The notes beneath the pieces were generated by a model, which had not been told where the DNA came from, did no database searches, and saw nothing but the letters and a program-made list of their open reading frames with translations. This document shows positions 46,600 to 59,300 of a stretch of DNA of 64,000 bases, piece after piece (the first letter of the stretch is position 1; every line of letters starts with the position of its first letter). This stretch comes from Quercus robur (taxonomy: Eukaryota; Streptophyta; Magnoliopsida; Fagales; Fagaceae), in assembly GCF_932294415.1 (NCBI RefSeq), contig NC_065535.1, positions 12,680,282 through 12,744,281 of the forward strand, in the 5' to 3' direction. The position numbers were made by a program, and so were the translations under genes.

Positions 46600-47720
46600 A
46601 ATCAGCAGTACTTGCTCTTGTCACGTAAGTTGGGGGATGAGTGTAATGGCCTGGGCCATTTGAGGTAGTGCTCGTCCTTGATCTGCATGAAAATCTTGTC
46701 AACAGGCATAACCAAGGGAGTAAATTTTACCGTCCGAGGATTTTTATCGTCCTTCCTCCTATTCCCGTCATTGTTCCGACGTTCTGGTCTGTCTCGCTTT
46801 TGCCCCCTACGGTCATCTTCCCTCTTGACCTTGTCTCCTGGCCTCTCGGTATCTTTTATGGCAGCCAGGGCATTTTCCACGTTCATGTACTTTTGTGCCT
46901 TCAGGAGCATCTCCACCATTGTTTTCGGAGGGTTCTTTGCAAGAGAGGCCACGAGGTCTCTGGATCTCAACCCTGCTTTGAAGGTCGTCAGCTGTACCTT
47001 GTCATCAGCTTCGTCTACTTCCAGAGTTTCCCGGGTGAATCGCTTGACATATGACCTCAGAGTCTCCTTCTCTCCCTGTCTTATGGTGAGTAAGTAATCT
47101 ACTGGCCTCCTTGGGCGCTGTCCCCCTATGAAGTGGCACAGGAAGGCACTGCTCAACTGATCGAAATTGTCTATGGACGAATTTGGCAACTTAGTAAATC
47201 ATTCTCTTGCAGCTCCTTTGAGAGTTGTCGGGAAGGAGCGACACAATATCTCGTCAGGTGGTTGCTGAAGACCCAGAGTCGTCTTAAAGGTATTAAGATG
47301 ATCCTGGGGGTCCTTGAGTCCGTCGAATGGCTCTAACTGAGGCAGGCGAAACTTCGACGGCACGGGGCATTCAAGTACCGCAGCAGTGAATGGCGAATCC
47401 GTAGCTCTTATCATTTTGTCTACGGTTCGGTCCGTCTTCTCTTTGATAGCGCTCCTTAATTCATCCATCTCTTTCCTCATTTCTCGAAGAAGATCTGAGT
47501 TCTGTTCGTTCGGAGTTGCTGGTCTTCGGGGGGTTTCCCTCCGTTGACTATCCCCTTCTTCCTTCATGTTACCCTTGGACCTGTTCTCTTCTTGTTGAGC
47601 TTGTTGAACCTGCTGGAGCCGTAGCTTCATTTCCTGGTTCTGTTTGGTGAGTTCTTCAATGGTGGCTGCAAGGGCCTGGACTTGCTGGGCTAAGGCTGTT
47701 GAGTCTGGGTTGGATTCCAT
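46600..47720 (-). pseudogene. gag region of element 3
   Basis: Minus strand. Starts MESNPDSTALAQQVQALAAT, then a Gln-rich coiled coil, the gag core (RLPQLEPFDGLKDPQDHLNT and [20 protein letters not shown]) and an Arg/Asp-rich basic tail. Lightly broken. Confidence 0.8.
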
Positions 47721-47774
47721 CTGAATGCAGAGGGTTGATGGGAACTACGTTTTCAGATATGAATCTAGAAATAG

Positions 47775-47797
47775 CGTTCCCCACAGACGGCGCCAAA
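47775..47797 (-). other. Primer binding site of element 3
   Basis: On the minus strand TTTGGCGCCGTCTGTGGGGA directly follows the LTR. This is the clean Tat-type site; its first nine bases fit the tRNA-Asp 3' end. Confidence 0.75.
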
Positions 47798-47798
47798 C

Positions 47799-48278
47799 TG
47801 ATGATGCACAGGATCGTCAGCAAGAGTGAGCAGATGGAAACCTTTGTAGTGCAAGAGAGTATGCTTAATGATGGTCACCGGTGTGGTGCCTGCCACAACG
47901 TCTCCGAAGCCAAAGTTAGAAAGATAAATAGAAATTAAGAATCAGAATATGCTCTCAAGATGTCAGTATGTGTAGATCGTACCTTTTGTTGACTCTGTGA
48001 GAGTTTTATACCTGCGGCGTTGGGGGCTAGCCGTTGGGGTGGTTAATGCTTTCTCAAGTAACGCCCCTGGTCTAGTAATGAGACTTTTAAGAGGTTCCCA
48101 ACGGTCTGCTGGATTGATTTCATAACCGCTCAGGTCATTGATTGACTGCATTGAATGGCTCCCTGCCTTCGTCAGTGATAATAGCTTTCTTCGTTGTTCC
48201 AGAGGACTTCGTCAGGGATGCTTCCTTCGTCATTAGTGTTATCTTCGTCTCTGAGATGTAGCATCATCATTCCCATCA
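47799..48278 (-). repeat. LTR of element 3 (5' in element sense)
   Basis: 480 bases, about ten differences from 38607-39086. In element sense a TATA box (GGTATAAAACTCTC, near 48010) marks the promoter. Confidence 0.95.
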
Positions 48279-48283
48279 AACAC

Positions 48284-48480
48284 CTTATCCTCGGACTTGA
48301 CCGAGGAGCTCTATTTCCATTAATTTGTCTTACTGTCTTGAATCCATTCAATTGTGATCTACTCTTTTTGTAAGATTGTTCCTTGAATTAACCCATTCTC
48401 TTACAAATATATTGTTTTGGGCTTGTTGGGCCATCATCCATTGTTCTTGGTGGGTTGTGGTTCAAATTTCGGTCCTTACA
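48284..48480 (+). repeat. Right LTR of element 2, end part
   Basis: Continues the LTR from CTTATCCTCGGACTTGACC to CGGTCCTTACA and is followed by AGTAC. Confidence 0.9.
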
Positions 48481-48485
48481 AGTAC

Positions 48486-50253
48486 TATACTTAAGTTTTG
48501 TTCAAAATTAATTATAGTATCTTGGCCTAATATAAGGAGCAACCATGAGTAGATTTCATAGTTGAAATTTTATAAACTAAGGCTGCATTTGGCTCCATGT
48601 AAATGAATTTCCGAGTGTAAAATAATTGCAGGTGAAAATATTTTTGGGAAAGGAAAATATTTTCTAGTGTTTGGTTGCATTTTGAAAATTGTATTAGAAA
48701 ATATTTTCTAGTGTTTGGTTGCATTTTGAAAATTGTATTAGAAAATATTTTTAAGTGTTTGGTAACATTCTGAAAAATACAAATTTTCTACTAGTTTCTC
48801 ATATTTTCTCAGCCATTTTCTTAGCTTCCAAACAAATTTTATAATAGAAAATTGCAAGATATAAACTTTTTAAAGAAACAAAAATCAAAATAAAACCATT
48901 AAACTTTCAAACTCGGTCAAACAAAGAGGGGGAGGAAGAAAGAGTGAGAGATTGAGGGAAAGAGAGAGGTAGATCGAGAGAGGTTGAAATCGGGTCAAGA
49001 CTCTGATCTGTGTTTGGCATTGATGACGAGTTTCAGCAGCGACGAGAATAAGATGACAAGGGATGGGTGTGGTGGGATGGGGAATGGTGGGTTTGAGGAA
49101 TGGGTTCGTTGGAGTGGTCGGTTAATCAGAGTGGGACAGATGGGGTGTGATGGGCATAAGGAATGGGTTTTCGGAAATTTCAAGGATGGGTGTGGTGGGA
49201 TGCTCAAATCGGGTTGAGTTTGAACAATGGGTGTGGTGGGATGCTAAAACCGGTTTTGGCATTGCTCGACAAAGATGGAGGCAACTTCCGACGAGGATGG
49301 GTTTGAATGAGATGGGTTTGAGCACGAAAAGAAAGGAAGGAAGAGGAACAGAGCACTCACTGTCGCGTGGAAGGGACGATGACGACGATCTAACCGGCGA
49401 GGATATGCTTGGGAATCACTTCAGGTGGAGTGTGCTTGAGCTCTCTCTCACTCTCTCTCTTTGGGTGTGTAGTCTGGAAATTCGTTGAAGATAAAATAAG
49501 AGCGTAAACAATTTTACAGCTTTAGGGGGTTATTTTACAGTCAACGTATATTTGAATTCTTGTTTGACCGTATAGTTGCATGAGTTTCCGACTAGTACTA
49601 TATATAATAGCAAAAGCTTTTAAGGAGATGTTGCTACTTTAGGAAAAAAGGTCACTTAAAATGCTGCCACGTTTACAATTAAGAAGCGAAAAATTATATT
49701 GCTTGACAACTTGACACCGTTTGATGTTCTATGAGTATATAAAAAAAAACGGTTAAAATAAAATTTAAAAAAAAAAAAGGCTTGCAACTAAAAAAACACT
49801 TGCGATACAGAGAAAGGGAAGGAGAGAAAAAAAAAGCTAGCGATACAGGGGAGAGACAGAGTTCGTGCGGCCGGCCATCACCATCCCTTGCCAGACTTAG
49901 ACCACCGGAACCGGCACCGGTAACCTAAAGGTGCATGCAGGAATTGAGATGCGGAGATAGAGAGAACTACCACCGGTAATTTTTTTTCCCCTTTCTTTCT
50001 TAGATCTAGGTATGAAATATGAAATATGAAAGGTTGTAGGTTGTGTTCAATTTTTTTTCCTTCTAATCTGGTTCTGAATTTCAAAGAAAGGGAAGGAGAG
50101 AGACTCGGGGTGAGGGATGAGAGTGAGTGAAATATGTAACGGCGTTACAGGCATATGGGGTTAGGGATTAAGATGATCAGTTTTTAAATGTTCTGGACTT
50201 GATTGGTAATAGGCCAAACCTCAGGGTAGATTTGTGCAATTTATCCTAACTAT
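48486..50253. other. Intergenic DNA with an unclassified repeat
   Basis: From about 48570 a block of three diverging 46-base repeats (TTTTCTAGTGTTTGGTTGCA) leads into a GA-rich stretch. A degenerate run of GGGTGTGGTGGGATG and GGGTTTGAG words follows (about 49050-49330). It may be a non-autonomous DNA element ending near 49560, but I found no clean ends. From 49800 onward the DNA is the promoter side of the RH28-like gene. No gene is supported; the 49147 frame is repeat sequence. Confidence 0.4.
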
Positions 50254-50261
50254 AAACCCTA
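50254..50261 (+). promoter_or_regulatory. Telo-box (AAACCCTA)
   Basis: AAACCCTA lies about 70 bases before the ATG, with a second partial copy (TAAACCCT) near 50282. Telo-boxes are typical near the transcription start of plant genes for ribosome biogenesis and translation, which fits a nucleolar helicase. Function inferred. Confidence 0.55.
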
Positions 50262-50329
50262 TCGGCCTTTAACCCCAAACTCTAAACCCTCAGTCGTTGC
50301 CTCGTTTCTGCACTCTCCAGCCATCTCCC

Positions 50330-53300
50330 ATGGCTCCAGCTTTCGTTTTCGAAACCTCTAGCGACGAAGAGCACGATGATTTTCAACCCGAACACGAAGA
50401 AGAACAAGACGAAGAAGCAGAAGCAGAAGCAGAAGCAGAAGACGAAGACGAAGATGAAGACGAAGAAGAACAGCCCTTGAATAAAAAAACAGAATCTCCA
50501 TGGGACTTTGCTCCCTACTACGAATCAGTAGCTGAAGAACACGCCCGTAAAAGCACAACCTCCATCGATTTCAAAATCACCAAAGCACTCCAAAATCGCA
50601 CCGTTCCTATCGTCCCCAACGACGATAACTCTGAATCTGACTCCGACAAACAAGAAGTTAGTACCAATCTTCTCTCTCTTATAATCCCTAAATTCGATAA
50701 ATATGTTATATAAACTTGACTCTCTTTCTCTGTGTTTGTGCATTTAGGAAGAGGATAGGATTGAAGATGAAGATGAAGAAACCGGTGATGCCGTCGACGT
50801 TAAATCGTTCTATGTGCCTTCTGACGGAGCTTCGTTCAGTGCCAATTCATTCATTGAGCTCAATTTATCGCGGCCTTTGCTTCGTGCTTGCGAGGCCTTG
50901 GGGTACAGTAAGCCCACACCAATTCAGGTTTCTCTTTAATCAGCTATTCCATTTCTTATTTATTCATATGCGCTTGTATATATGCCATTTAGTTTTGCTG
51001 AATTTTAGGGTTTTGATGATTGTAGTCTGCGGTTATACCGCTAGCAATGAATGGGAGTGATATATGTGGGAGTGCCGTTACTGGTTCCGGGAAGGTAAAT
51101 TGTTCTTTCAATGCCATGATTTGCATAGGATGGAATTTCAATACAAATACAAACTCTTCGAGTGAAATTTGATGTTAGTATATAGCTCAATTGAAGTTAT
51201 GGTTTTGCAATTGTTCCATTATGCAGACAGCTGCCTTTGCGCTGCCTACTTTGGAGAGATTACTGTTCCGTCCAAAACGTGTGCCAGCGATAAGGGTTCT
51301 TATTCTTACCCCAACCAGAGAGTTGGCAGTTCAGTAAGTGTTATTTTGTCCTACTTGTTATTCATTTTTCATATAGCAAGCTATTTTATAAGAGAAATTG
51401 TAGTCTTGTTGCTTCCATTTTGGTCATGCTTTTAAGTATGAATAATCTATTATATAGATGTTCCAATTTTATGCTTTGCTTTTTAAGTATGCATAATAGC
51501 ATAAGGTTTTGAAAGTGAAGTTTGCTGAGTATGGTGTTTTGTGTACTTGGTTGTCATGCTAGGAAATCTTGGTATAAATTTTTTTTTTTTTTTTTGCTCG
51601 TTCTTGGTGACTTGTTTCTTGTAGTTATGTGCAAAAATGGTGTATGAAGTTCGGTTTGGCTGTGGCAGCTTCAGATTGTGTCTCCAAATCATCCATTTGG
51701 TTACTATTGGGACCAAGTTTTTTTTTTCTTTTTCTAAAAATGAGAGGCAAATTTTAATCTTAAATTCTTGTACGCGCTAATGATGTAATTTTAATTAATA
51801 AACCTGAAACAGTGGTTTACATTAGACTGTGAACTTGTGATTTGGAAGCTAAAGGGTTAATGGGTTTAGAATTGGGTCATGTCAAGTTTAATTTTAATAA
51901 TTGTAATAGTAGATGCCAGAGAGCTCTAGTTCAAATGGCCCTTTCTTTGCTTGTAAGAGTAAGGTGGATGATGAGGTTCCGAGTTCAAGACCTAGCTAAT
52001 GTTTGTGCAAGTTAAAAAAAAAAAAAAAAATTGTAACAGTAGGCATGAGGAGTAACAGAAATGGACGTTTAGAGATGCCCAATGGTAGCATTTTTCTATG
52101 TTTTTGTATGCATTTTCATGTTGTGTTGTTTACCTTTGAAGTTATGATTATGAAACAAAGTTTGAATTATGAATTCTGAGACACCACTTTACATCTCAAG
52201 TCCACGTTAGATAACATTTTCCATTACAAGGCCCATGGGTCAGTCTCATACAAGCCTGAGGGAAAATTTTCTCTGGAAAATATGATCTTATCTGGTTTGT
52301 CAAAGAGAGTGAAAAAAAGAGAAGAAAATTGACCTTTTTGCTTACGTGGTTTGATTCTGATCTTTAATTTATAATCAATCAAATTTTGATGTCATCGTGC
52401 AGGGTTCACAGTATGATAGAGAAACTTGCTCAATTTACTGACATCAGATGTTGCCTTGTTGTTGGTGGGCTTTCGACAAAGGTTTGATCATGAATCTCAT
52501 TAATGGTTTGATTTATGAACACCTGGTATGAGGTGTCTCTGCACCCACAGTGCTTTCAGTAAATCCCTTTTTTCTTTTTGTCTTTTGTTATTTTGTTCAA
52601 CTCATTTGAAATTAAATCTATTCAACAAATGAAAAATTAGTCTAAGGATATTTATATGTAGATTTCAATAAATTGAAATTCAGGCCTTTTTGAAATTAAT
52701 AAAGAAGAATATGGGTTTTAAGATTATTGTTTTGTTTTTGAACTTCATGAAATAGTGGTATGCTACAAATAACTTCCAGGGCTAAAAAGACTATCTCTGT
52801 TTACTGTTCCAGTTATACTTAAAATTAGTCAACTTAGCTAGTTTGCATCTTTATCTAAAAGGCAAATCTCAATCTTAAACATAAATACAAGGATGTGGTT
52901 AAAATCCCAATGTATGTCACCATTTAGAACACTTTATTAACTGATAATAAAAAGGGGGGGATGTATTGTACTTGATAGCTTATCTGTTTCCACCAGGAAT
53001 ATTGAAGTAATGTCCTTCTATTTAGGTGCAAGAGGCAGCCTTGAGATCAATGCCTGATGTTGTTGTGGCCACTCCAGGACGCATGATAGATCATTTACGC
53101 AATTCTATGTCTGTGGATTTGGAAGATCTTGCGGTACTAATCCTTGATGAGGCTGATCGCCTTCTGGAGCTTGGATTTAGTGCTGAAATTCGTGAGCTGG
53201 TATCTTTTTATCCTTTTTAACTCAAAAGGTTCAAATATAGAATAAACTGTTTTATTTTTTTGTACGTTCTGATTTGTTTAACATAAGTTCTCATTTATAA

Positions 53301-56300
53301 TTCATTAACAGGTCCGTCTATGTCCAAAAAGAAGGCAGACCATGCTTTTTTCAGCTACAATGACCGAGGAAGTTGACGAGCTTATCAAGCTTTCTCTGAC
53401 CAAACCCTCACGCCTCTCAGCGGACCCATCCAAAACACTGCCACAAACTTTGACTCAGGAGTAATTCTTTAATAAATTCTTGCTCCACTTAAGATGAATC
53501 TAATTATATGTTATACTTTTTTAGTTAAGATGAATCTCAAGCAGAGGCCTATGTTGAATAGAAGATGTTGTATTAATCATCATCTATTGTTTTTATGGCA
53601 GCCTTATCCTACATTTCCTTCTAATTCATAAAGGACTATGACTTTGTCATGTAGGGTGGTTAGGATACGCCGGATGCGTGAAGTAAATCAGGAAGCAGTT
53701 CTTCTTGCATTGTGCTCAAAGACTTTTACTTCCAAAGTTATCATCTTCAGGTTCTTACTACTGCTATGTAACATTCATTGTCTTGTATGAATGGTGACTT
53801 TGGTGGTTGTTTATAATATATCTTAGTCGGCAATCTTGATGTTGGCATAAATGCATATAAAGCAGCATCCTGATATTTACTAAAATATTGTTTTGAAAAT
53901 GAAAATATTTTTATTGTGGGGGAGATGTTGATATTATGCAGAAATGTGACCCTATTTTAAAATATGGGAGGGTGAAAAATAGAAAAAGAAAAAGAAGGAT
54001 CCTGTTCTAAATTTGTGGTCTACCAAAACTTAACATCATTTGGATTTTCTAGGGATTTCACATTTCTAGTAAAACCTTTTTCCATGTGACAGTCTGGAGG
54101 GTGGGCTGTCATGAATCCTGTTTCCTAATTACAGTCAATTAAAAGTCTTGTCTTGAGTACATACAATCTATCATACCAGTGCTCCTAAGCTTCAAAAAAG
54201 AAAAAAGAAAGTACCAGAGGCTTATCAATTACGTCAACGTGAAATGTTAAGTGTTTTGGATCAATGGATTTTTCTTGAGTTGTTAATGATTTTCTATTGG
54301 TATTTGCAGCGGAACAAAACAGGCTGCACATAGGTTGAAGATTCTATTTGGATTAGCTGGCCTTAAAGCTACTGAGCTTCATGGAAATCTTACCCAAATC
54401 CAGCGCCTTGATGTGGGTAGCTTCTATAAATTGCCATTTTGTTTTTATCTAAATTAATTACATTACTCTTTAGTGAAGATAACCATCCTATTTTCTTTTG
54501 GTACTAAAATTTTGAAGTCTGTTGGAGAATGCTTTTCCTTGCTTGCTTTTATGAGCTTTTGATCTTTTTGGTTTTTTGAATTTTACTTATTGTTGTTTAT
54601 GTAGGCTTTGGAACTTTTCAGAAAGCAGCAAGTCGACTTTTTGATTGCAACTGATGTAGCTGCTCGTGTGAGAACAAATTCTCAAACTTTTTTATCTTCT
54701 TCTCTCTAAGCGCTCTCATGCTTCCATGATTTTTTACTTAAGTCATGCCTCTATATTCAACTGTCGTAACCTATCTCCCCTCCCTCATCTGCTCAGCCTT
54801 TTTTTGGGGTTTTTGGTGGGGGGGGTGGGGGTGGTGAGTGTGTTGAGTTAAGGAAAAAGTTGAGCTACAACTCGGTTTGGAGGAGATTCCTCCAACTGCT
54901 AAGTGGCAGCATTATTAAGTGAAACATTTCCTGGTCATGTGAGATGCGCATGACCAGTTTAATAGTTAAGTTTAACATTAAAAGTTCCCACCCATTAACT
55001 CAAATCTCTCTCTCTCTCTCTCTCCAAACTCCAGTACCCATGACCGTTCTCTCTCTCCTCCATAACCTCCACCTATGCTCTCTTTGCCGGTCACCCCTGC
55101 TTGGAATGTTGAATAAAAGGGATGAGTACTTGGGGCTATCCATGGATAGTGATGAAGATGATGAAGCTGGGTTTTGATCTGGTAGCCTAAGTGGGGATAA
55201 TTGTCTAGAGAAATCTTCAGGAAATCAGCTTCTCAGTTCCTATTTGATATTAATCTACAAAATATGATAAACTTATGTGAAGAAAAGAAGTGCCCCTTTA
55301 ATTCAAGAAAAGAACGTTGTGGAAAATGTGATAATAATGGGGTTTTTTACCTCAGCAGGTGCTTTGACAAGCCCATCTCAATCTCTCCACTCTTGCATCC
55401 CATTAAAATTCCAGTATGAAAGCAATAATCTCAATGCCATTGAAAGCTTTCATTGAGTTTCTAATGCCTTACACTCTGAGATCATATGGTAACAACTGAG
55501 TGCTTTTGGGGCTACTTACTTGGATACGTGCACTAGCTCTCAAATAATTTAAGCTTGTAAAGAATGCAATTGATCTCTTCAGCATGCCTTGCCAGCCTAA
55601 ATTGGCTCTCACCAGGTATAAACTACCTGGTGACTAAGGTAAAAACTGATTGGGTTGATGTGATGATGACAGTTTTGGGGGAGGAACTGACATAGAGAGA
55701 AATTTGAGTTAACAGATGGGGACCTTTAGCATTAACCGTGTGTTTGTCAATTTGACTGTTAAACTGGTGCCACTTTATAACGTTGCCACCTTTACTCCAA
55801 ACTGGGTTGTCGCTAAACTTTGTTCTTAAGTTAATGGATGAATTTCTAAGTCCTTTGCATTTCTTCTTTTCTTTTTCTTTGCTCATGCGTTTTTTAGGCA
55901 TAAATAGAAGATTCCATTGGTACAAAAAAGCTGGATATTATTAAACTGTTTTGTTATTTGACTATATATATTCTGATCGTCTTTTGTAGGGACTTGATAT
56001 CATAGGTGTTCAAACAGTTATAAATTATGAATGTCCTCGGGAATATAAAAGGTAGATTAAACTTTCTCAATGTTGCCAGATGGTGATATGCACATGATGG
56101 CATGAGGCTCACTTTCTGCATCCTGATGAAATCTTTTTTTTTTTTTTTTGGGGTCCTTTGTGCAGCTATATTCATCGTGTCGGTCGTACAGCAAGAGCTG
56201 GTAGGGAAGGATATGCTGTTACATTTGTTACAGATAATGACCGATCCCTTTTGAAAGACATTGTGAGCATCATTTTCTTCCTCATATCATATTGGGGTTC

Positions 56301-59300
56301 TTATAATCTTTTGAAATTTGTTTCATTCGTTCTTTAGATTTAAGTAGGACAATACTTTAGTATTTACAATGCTAACCATGAGGTGGACTTGTTATTTCCA
56401 GTAAATTTATTAGAAAATTCTCTTTCATTTTTTATTGTTCTTTTTCTCTTCATCATTCTTTTGATACTATCTTCAATTCATATTAATCTCTATTTTTACT
56501 TCATACGAAATCTTACCACAAACTGTCTTGTTTTGTTTTTAATTTTATAAATAATTTTCTTTATTATAAATCTTGCTCCTTGTTAATACTCCAGCTTCAA
56601 ATTTCTTAATTTTTAAATTGACCTTGCTTTTAATCTTATTTTGGCTCAACTATTTGATAATCTACAAACTTTGTATATAAAACTCCAATCTGAAAATCCA
56701 CATTAGAAGTTTTGCGCTTTATAGTTTCTTTTATATCAATTACATAATTATTCTAAAACAGATGTCCCTTTTTGAGAATTACATTGATGCTTCTCCCATA
56801 CAACAACAATTGAGGAAAAAAGAAGGCAATAAGAACTTGATGCTTCTGACAAATCCTCAATAAGATTTACCTTAGTGATGATTTCAATTTGGTAGGCTAA
56901 GAAAGCTGGTTCCAAGCTGAGAAGTCGAACTGTTGCAGAGCAATCAATAACCAAGTGGTCTGAGATAATTGAGCAGATGGAAGATCAAGTGGCTGAGATT
57001 CTTGAAGAAGAGAGGTCTTAGTATTTTCATTATAAAAATTTTCATCTTATTGTTCATTGCATTGCAATAATCGACTTCAATTACACACAGGGAAGAGAGA
57101 ACCCTAAGAAAAGCTGAAATGGAAGTATCAAGGGTATGTGATTTTGCATATGTGATGCTTTTGTTTGATGTCATGAGTATGCAGCTCAGTTGTACTACTT
57201 TTAATGACATTTTCTATTATTTTGACGAAGTCGTTTGGAAAGTCTGTATTGTCATTTCCAAAGCAGCGATCATATATATATTTTACATGCTTGACTAATC
57301 ATTAATTATTCTTAAGATGATTTCTGTTCAAGCTTAACATTAATTGGTGCACTTCTATGGTGCATGCAGGCAGAAAATTTGATTGCACATAGGGAGGAAA
57401 TATATTCACGGCCCAAGAAAACCTGGTTTGTTACTGAAAAGGAGAAAAGGCTTGTTGCGAAGGCATCAAAGGTTATTTCAAATTTGCATACATACATATA
57501 TATTCTATTATTCTTAGCTTCTCAATTTTCCCCAAAAGGAAATTGTTTATCTGTACTTATACATAAGTTGGTGCATAAATGGGTGGGACATCTTTTTAGA
57601 TTATTGACAATGGCTTTCACATTGCCAATTTGGAACCATCTAGGTCATTCTCAATTTCATCTGATATCTCGTGCATGGGATTTTACGCATATTAATTCCA
57701 TTGTTTCATTCATTGTCTCTTCCTTTTTGTTGTAATTCTTTAGGCTTCTTTGTGTCTGTTGTCATGATGTAGTCTCTTTTTTTTTTTTTTTTTTAAATAA
57801 AATTGTTCTTATAAAAAAACTTGATTATTGCTATATGATTAAAAAAAATTTTGGGACCCCAGAAAAGCTTCTCGCAAATACATATGATGAAGTTATTTTT
57901 CCCACCCACATATACAAAGAGCTTTTTGTTGTTTTACCCACTTAATATTCATAGTGCCATTCAGTCTTTGCTTGTTAGACAGAGTATTACCTCTTTTCTT
58001 TAATGAATTTAGATAATCCTTTATTTTAAAGGACCTCCAATGTGAGAGGACTTTTCCTTCTTTCCATGTCAAGGAGTAGGCAGAAGCTGAGCTAGTTTCT
58101 TTATCTCTTAAGTATCCAATTTTTCTAGTCACTTGCCCCCCTCCTTCCCTCTCTATTTATCTTTTCCTTTACCAATGTACCATCTTATCTCCAAGTGGAA
58201 TCCTCTCTTCTAAATGACTTTGTTCTTTTCTTAATCTGAACACTTTATCTTGGATTGGAGTTTTAACTGATTAAAACCTGACTCTGTAATCTTATTGGCA
58301 GGCATCTGTGGAAAAAGAAACGAATTCTGGAAAAGCGGTAATCAGTGCACAAGAAGCTGAAGACCTCAAAATGAAAGAAAAAAGGAAGCGAGAGCATGAG
58401 GTGCTTATTATCTTGAATTTGAGATTATTTGTTAATTTAATAATTTTAGATGAAAACTTTTCATCTAAAATTAATTTATCCTTTTACCTCTCTCTTTTAC
58501 CTATCAAAAAAAAAAAAAAAAATTTAGATGAAAACTTTTAGTTGATGCACAACATGACTAACGTTCTTAACTGGTATATGTTGAGTAGAAAAATTTGCCA
58601 CGGAAGAAGCGTCGAAAATTGGAAGCAGCTAGAGAAATGTTGGAGGATGAAAATCAAATGAAAAAATTAGAAGTATGTTCTCCTTTACTCTTTGTGTAAA
58701 TTTTTTTTTTCCATCTATATTGAATTATTCTCATAACCTTAGCTTATAGCAGCGTTTAGTGACATGGAGTATCTGTATTAACTAATAAGAATCTGAAGCT
58801 TTCTGGGACATTTGGATGGCTCAATCTATTTGTAATCTTAATAATCTAAGAATGTTTTGTCGAGGCAATTGGTTATAGTACCTGAACAACAAAGAGGATT
58901 ATGCTAGATTGATTTTGATTGCTATTATAGTTCAAATTTTGGTTTCATCCTTGCTACCTGCAGAGTTTATTAGGCATGACATTAAATTTAAGATATGATT
59001 GTATTATTCTTAAATGTTATATGTGAACATCATCTATATGCTACTTTGGCAGACTTTATTGTCTTTTTTCTTCTACATATCTTCTGCTTGTTGATCTTTA
59101 TGAAGTCAACATCTGAGCTTATGATGGTCTAAGGGAATTCCCATCTCTGTGTGCACACTATTGCCTTCATTGCTCGTTCAATTGATGGATTTGTACCCCG
59201 CAACTTTTTCCTTTTCTTTCTCTCTCTCTCTCTCTCTTTTTTTATATATTTTTAGCTTGTTAAGTTGAGGTATTTCTTGTCAAGTTTGTTATAAGGTGGC

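Larger units (their letters stand above)
38607..48278 (-). mobile_element. Element 3: young Ty3/gypsy Tat element nested in element 2
   Basis: Reverse orientation. Two 480-base LTRs (38607-39086 and 47799-48278) with about ten differences by eye. Flanked by the perfect duplication AACAC (38602-38606 and 48279-48283). Minus-strand order: LTR, primer site, gag, protease, reverse transcriptase, RNase H, second RNase H, integrase, 66-base tandem array, antisense ORF (plus strand), purine tract, LTR. The outline looks whole, with only a few breaks. At 2% LTR divergence it is by far the youngest of the three. Confidence 0.94.
27441..48480 (+). mobile_element. Element 2: Ty3/gypsy, Tat lineage, split by element 3
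   Basis: Bounded by the perfect 5-base duplication AGTAC (27436-27440 and 48481-48485). Left LTR 27441-28171; the right LTR is partial and divided by element 3. Between them lie gag, protease, reverse transcriptase, two RNase H domains, integrase, a 78-base tandem array (itself holding a 2.4-kb LTR) and part of an antisense ORF. Without element 3 it spans about 11.4 kb. The LTR parts that can be aligned differ by roughly one base in twenty by eye, so it is older than element 3. Coding regions are broken (about ten or more breaks). Fossil. Confidence 0.9.

Noticed and set aside
49147-49488. 113-residue open frame
   Set aside because: It is built from degenerate GGGTGTGG and GGGTTTGAG repeats, with no domain.
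50297-50329. Longer N-terminus for the helicase
   Set aside because: The open frame upstream of 50330 starts at TTG. The first ATG in frame is 50330 and gives a family-like start.
54944-55419. Short frames in the large intron 10 of the helicase gene
   Set aside because: No domain, low-complexity CT repeats, and inside an intron fixed by exon frame on both sides.
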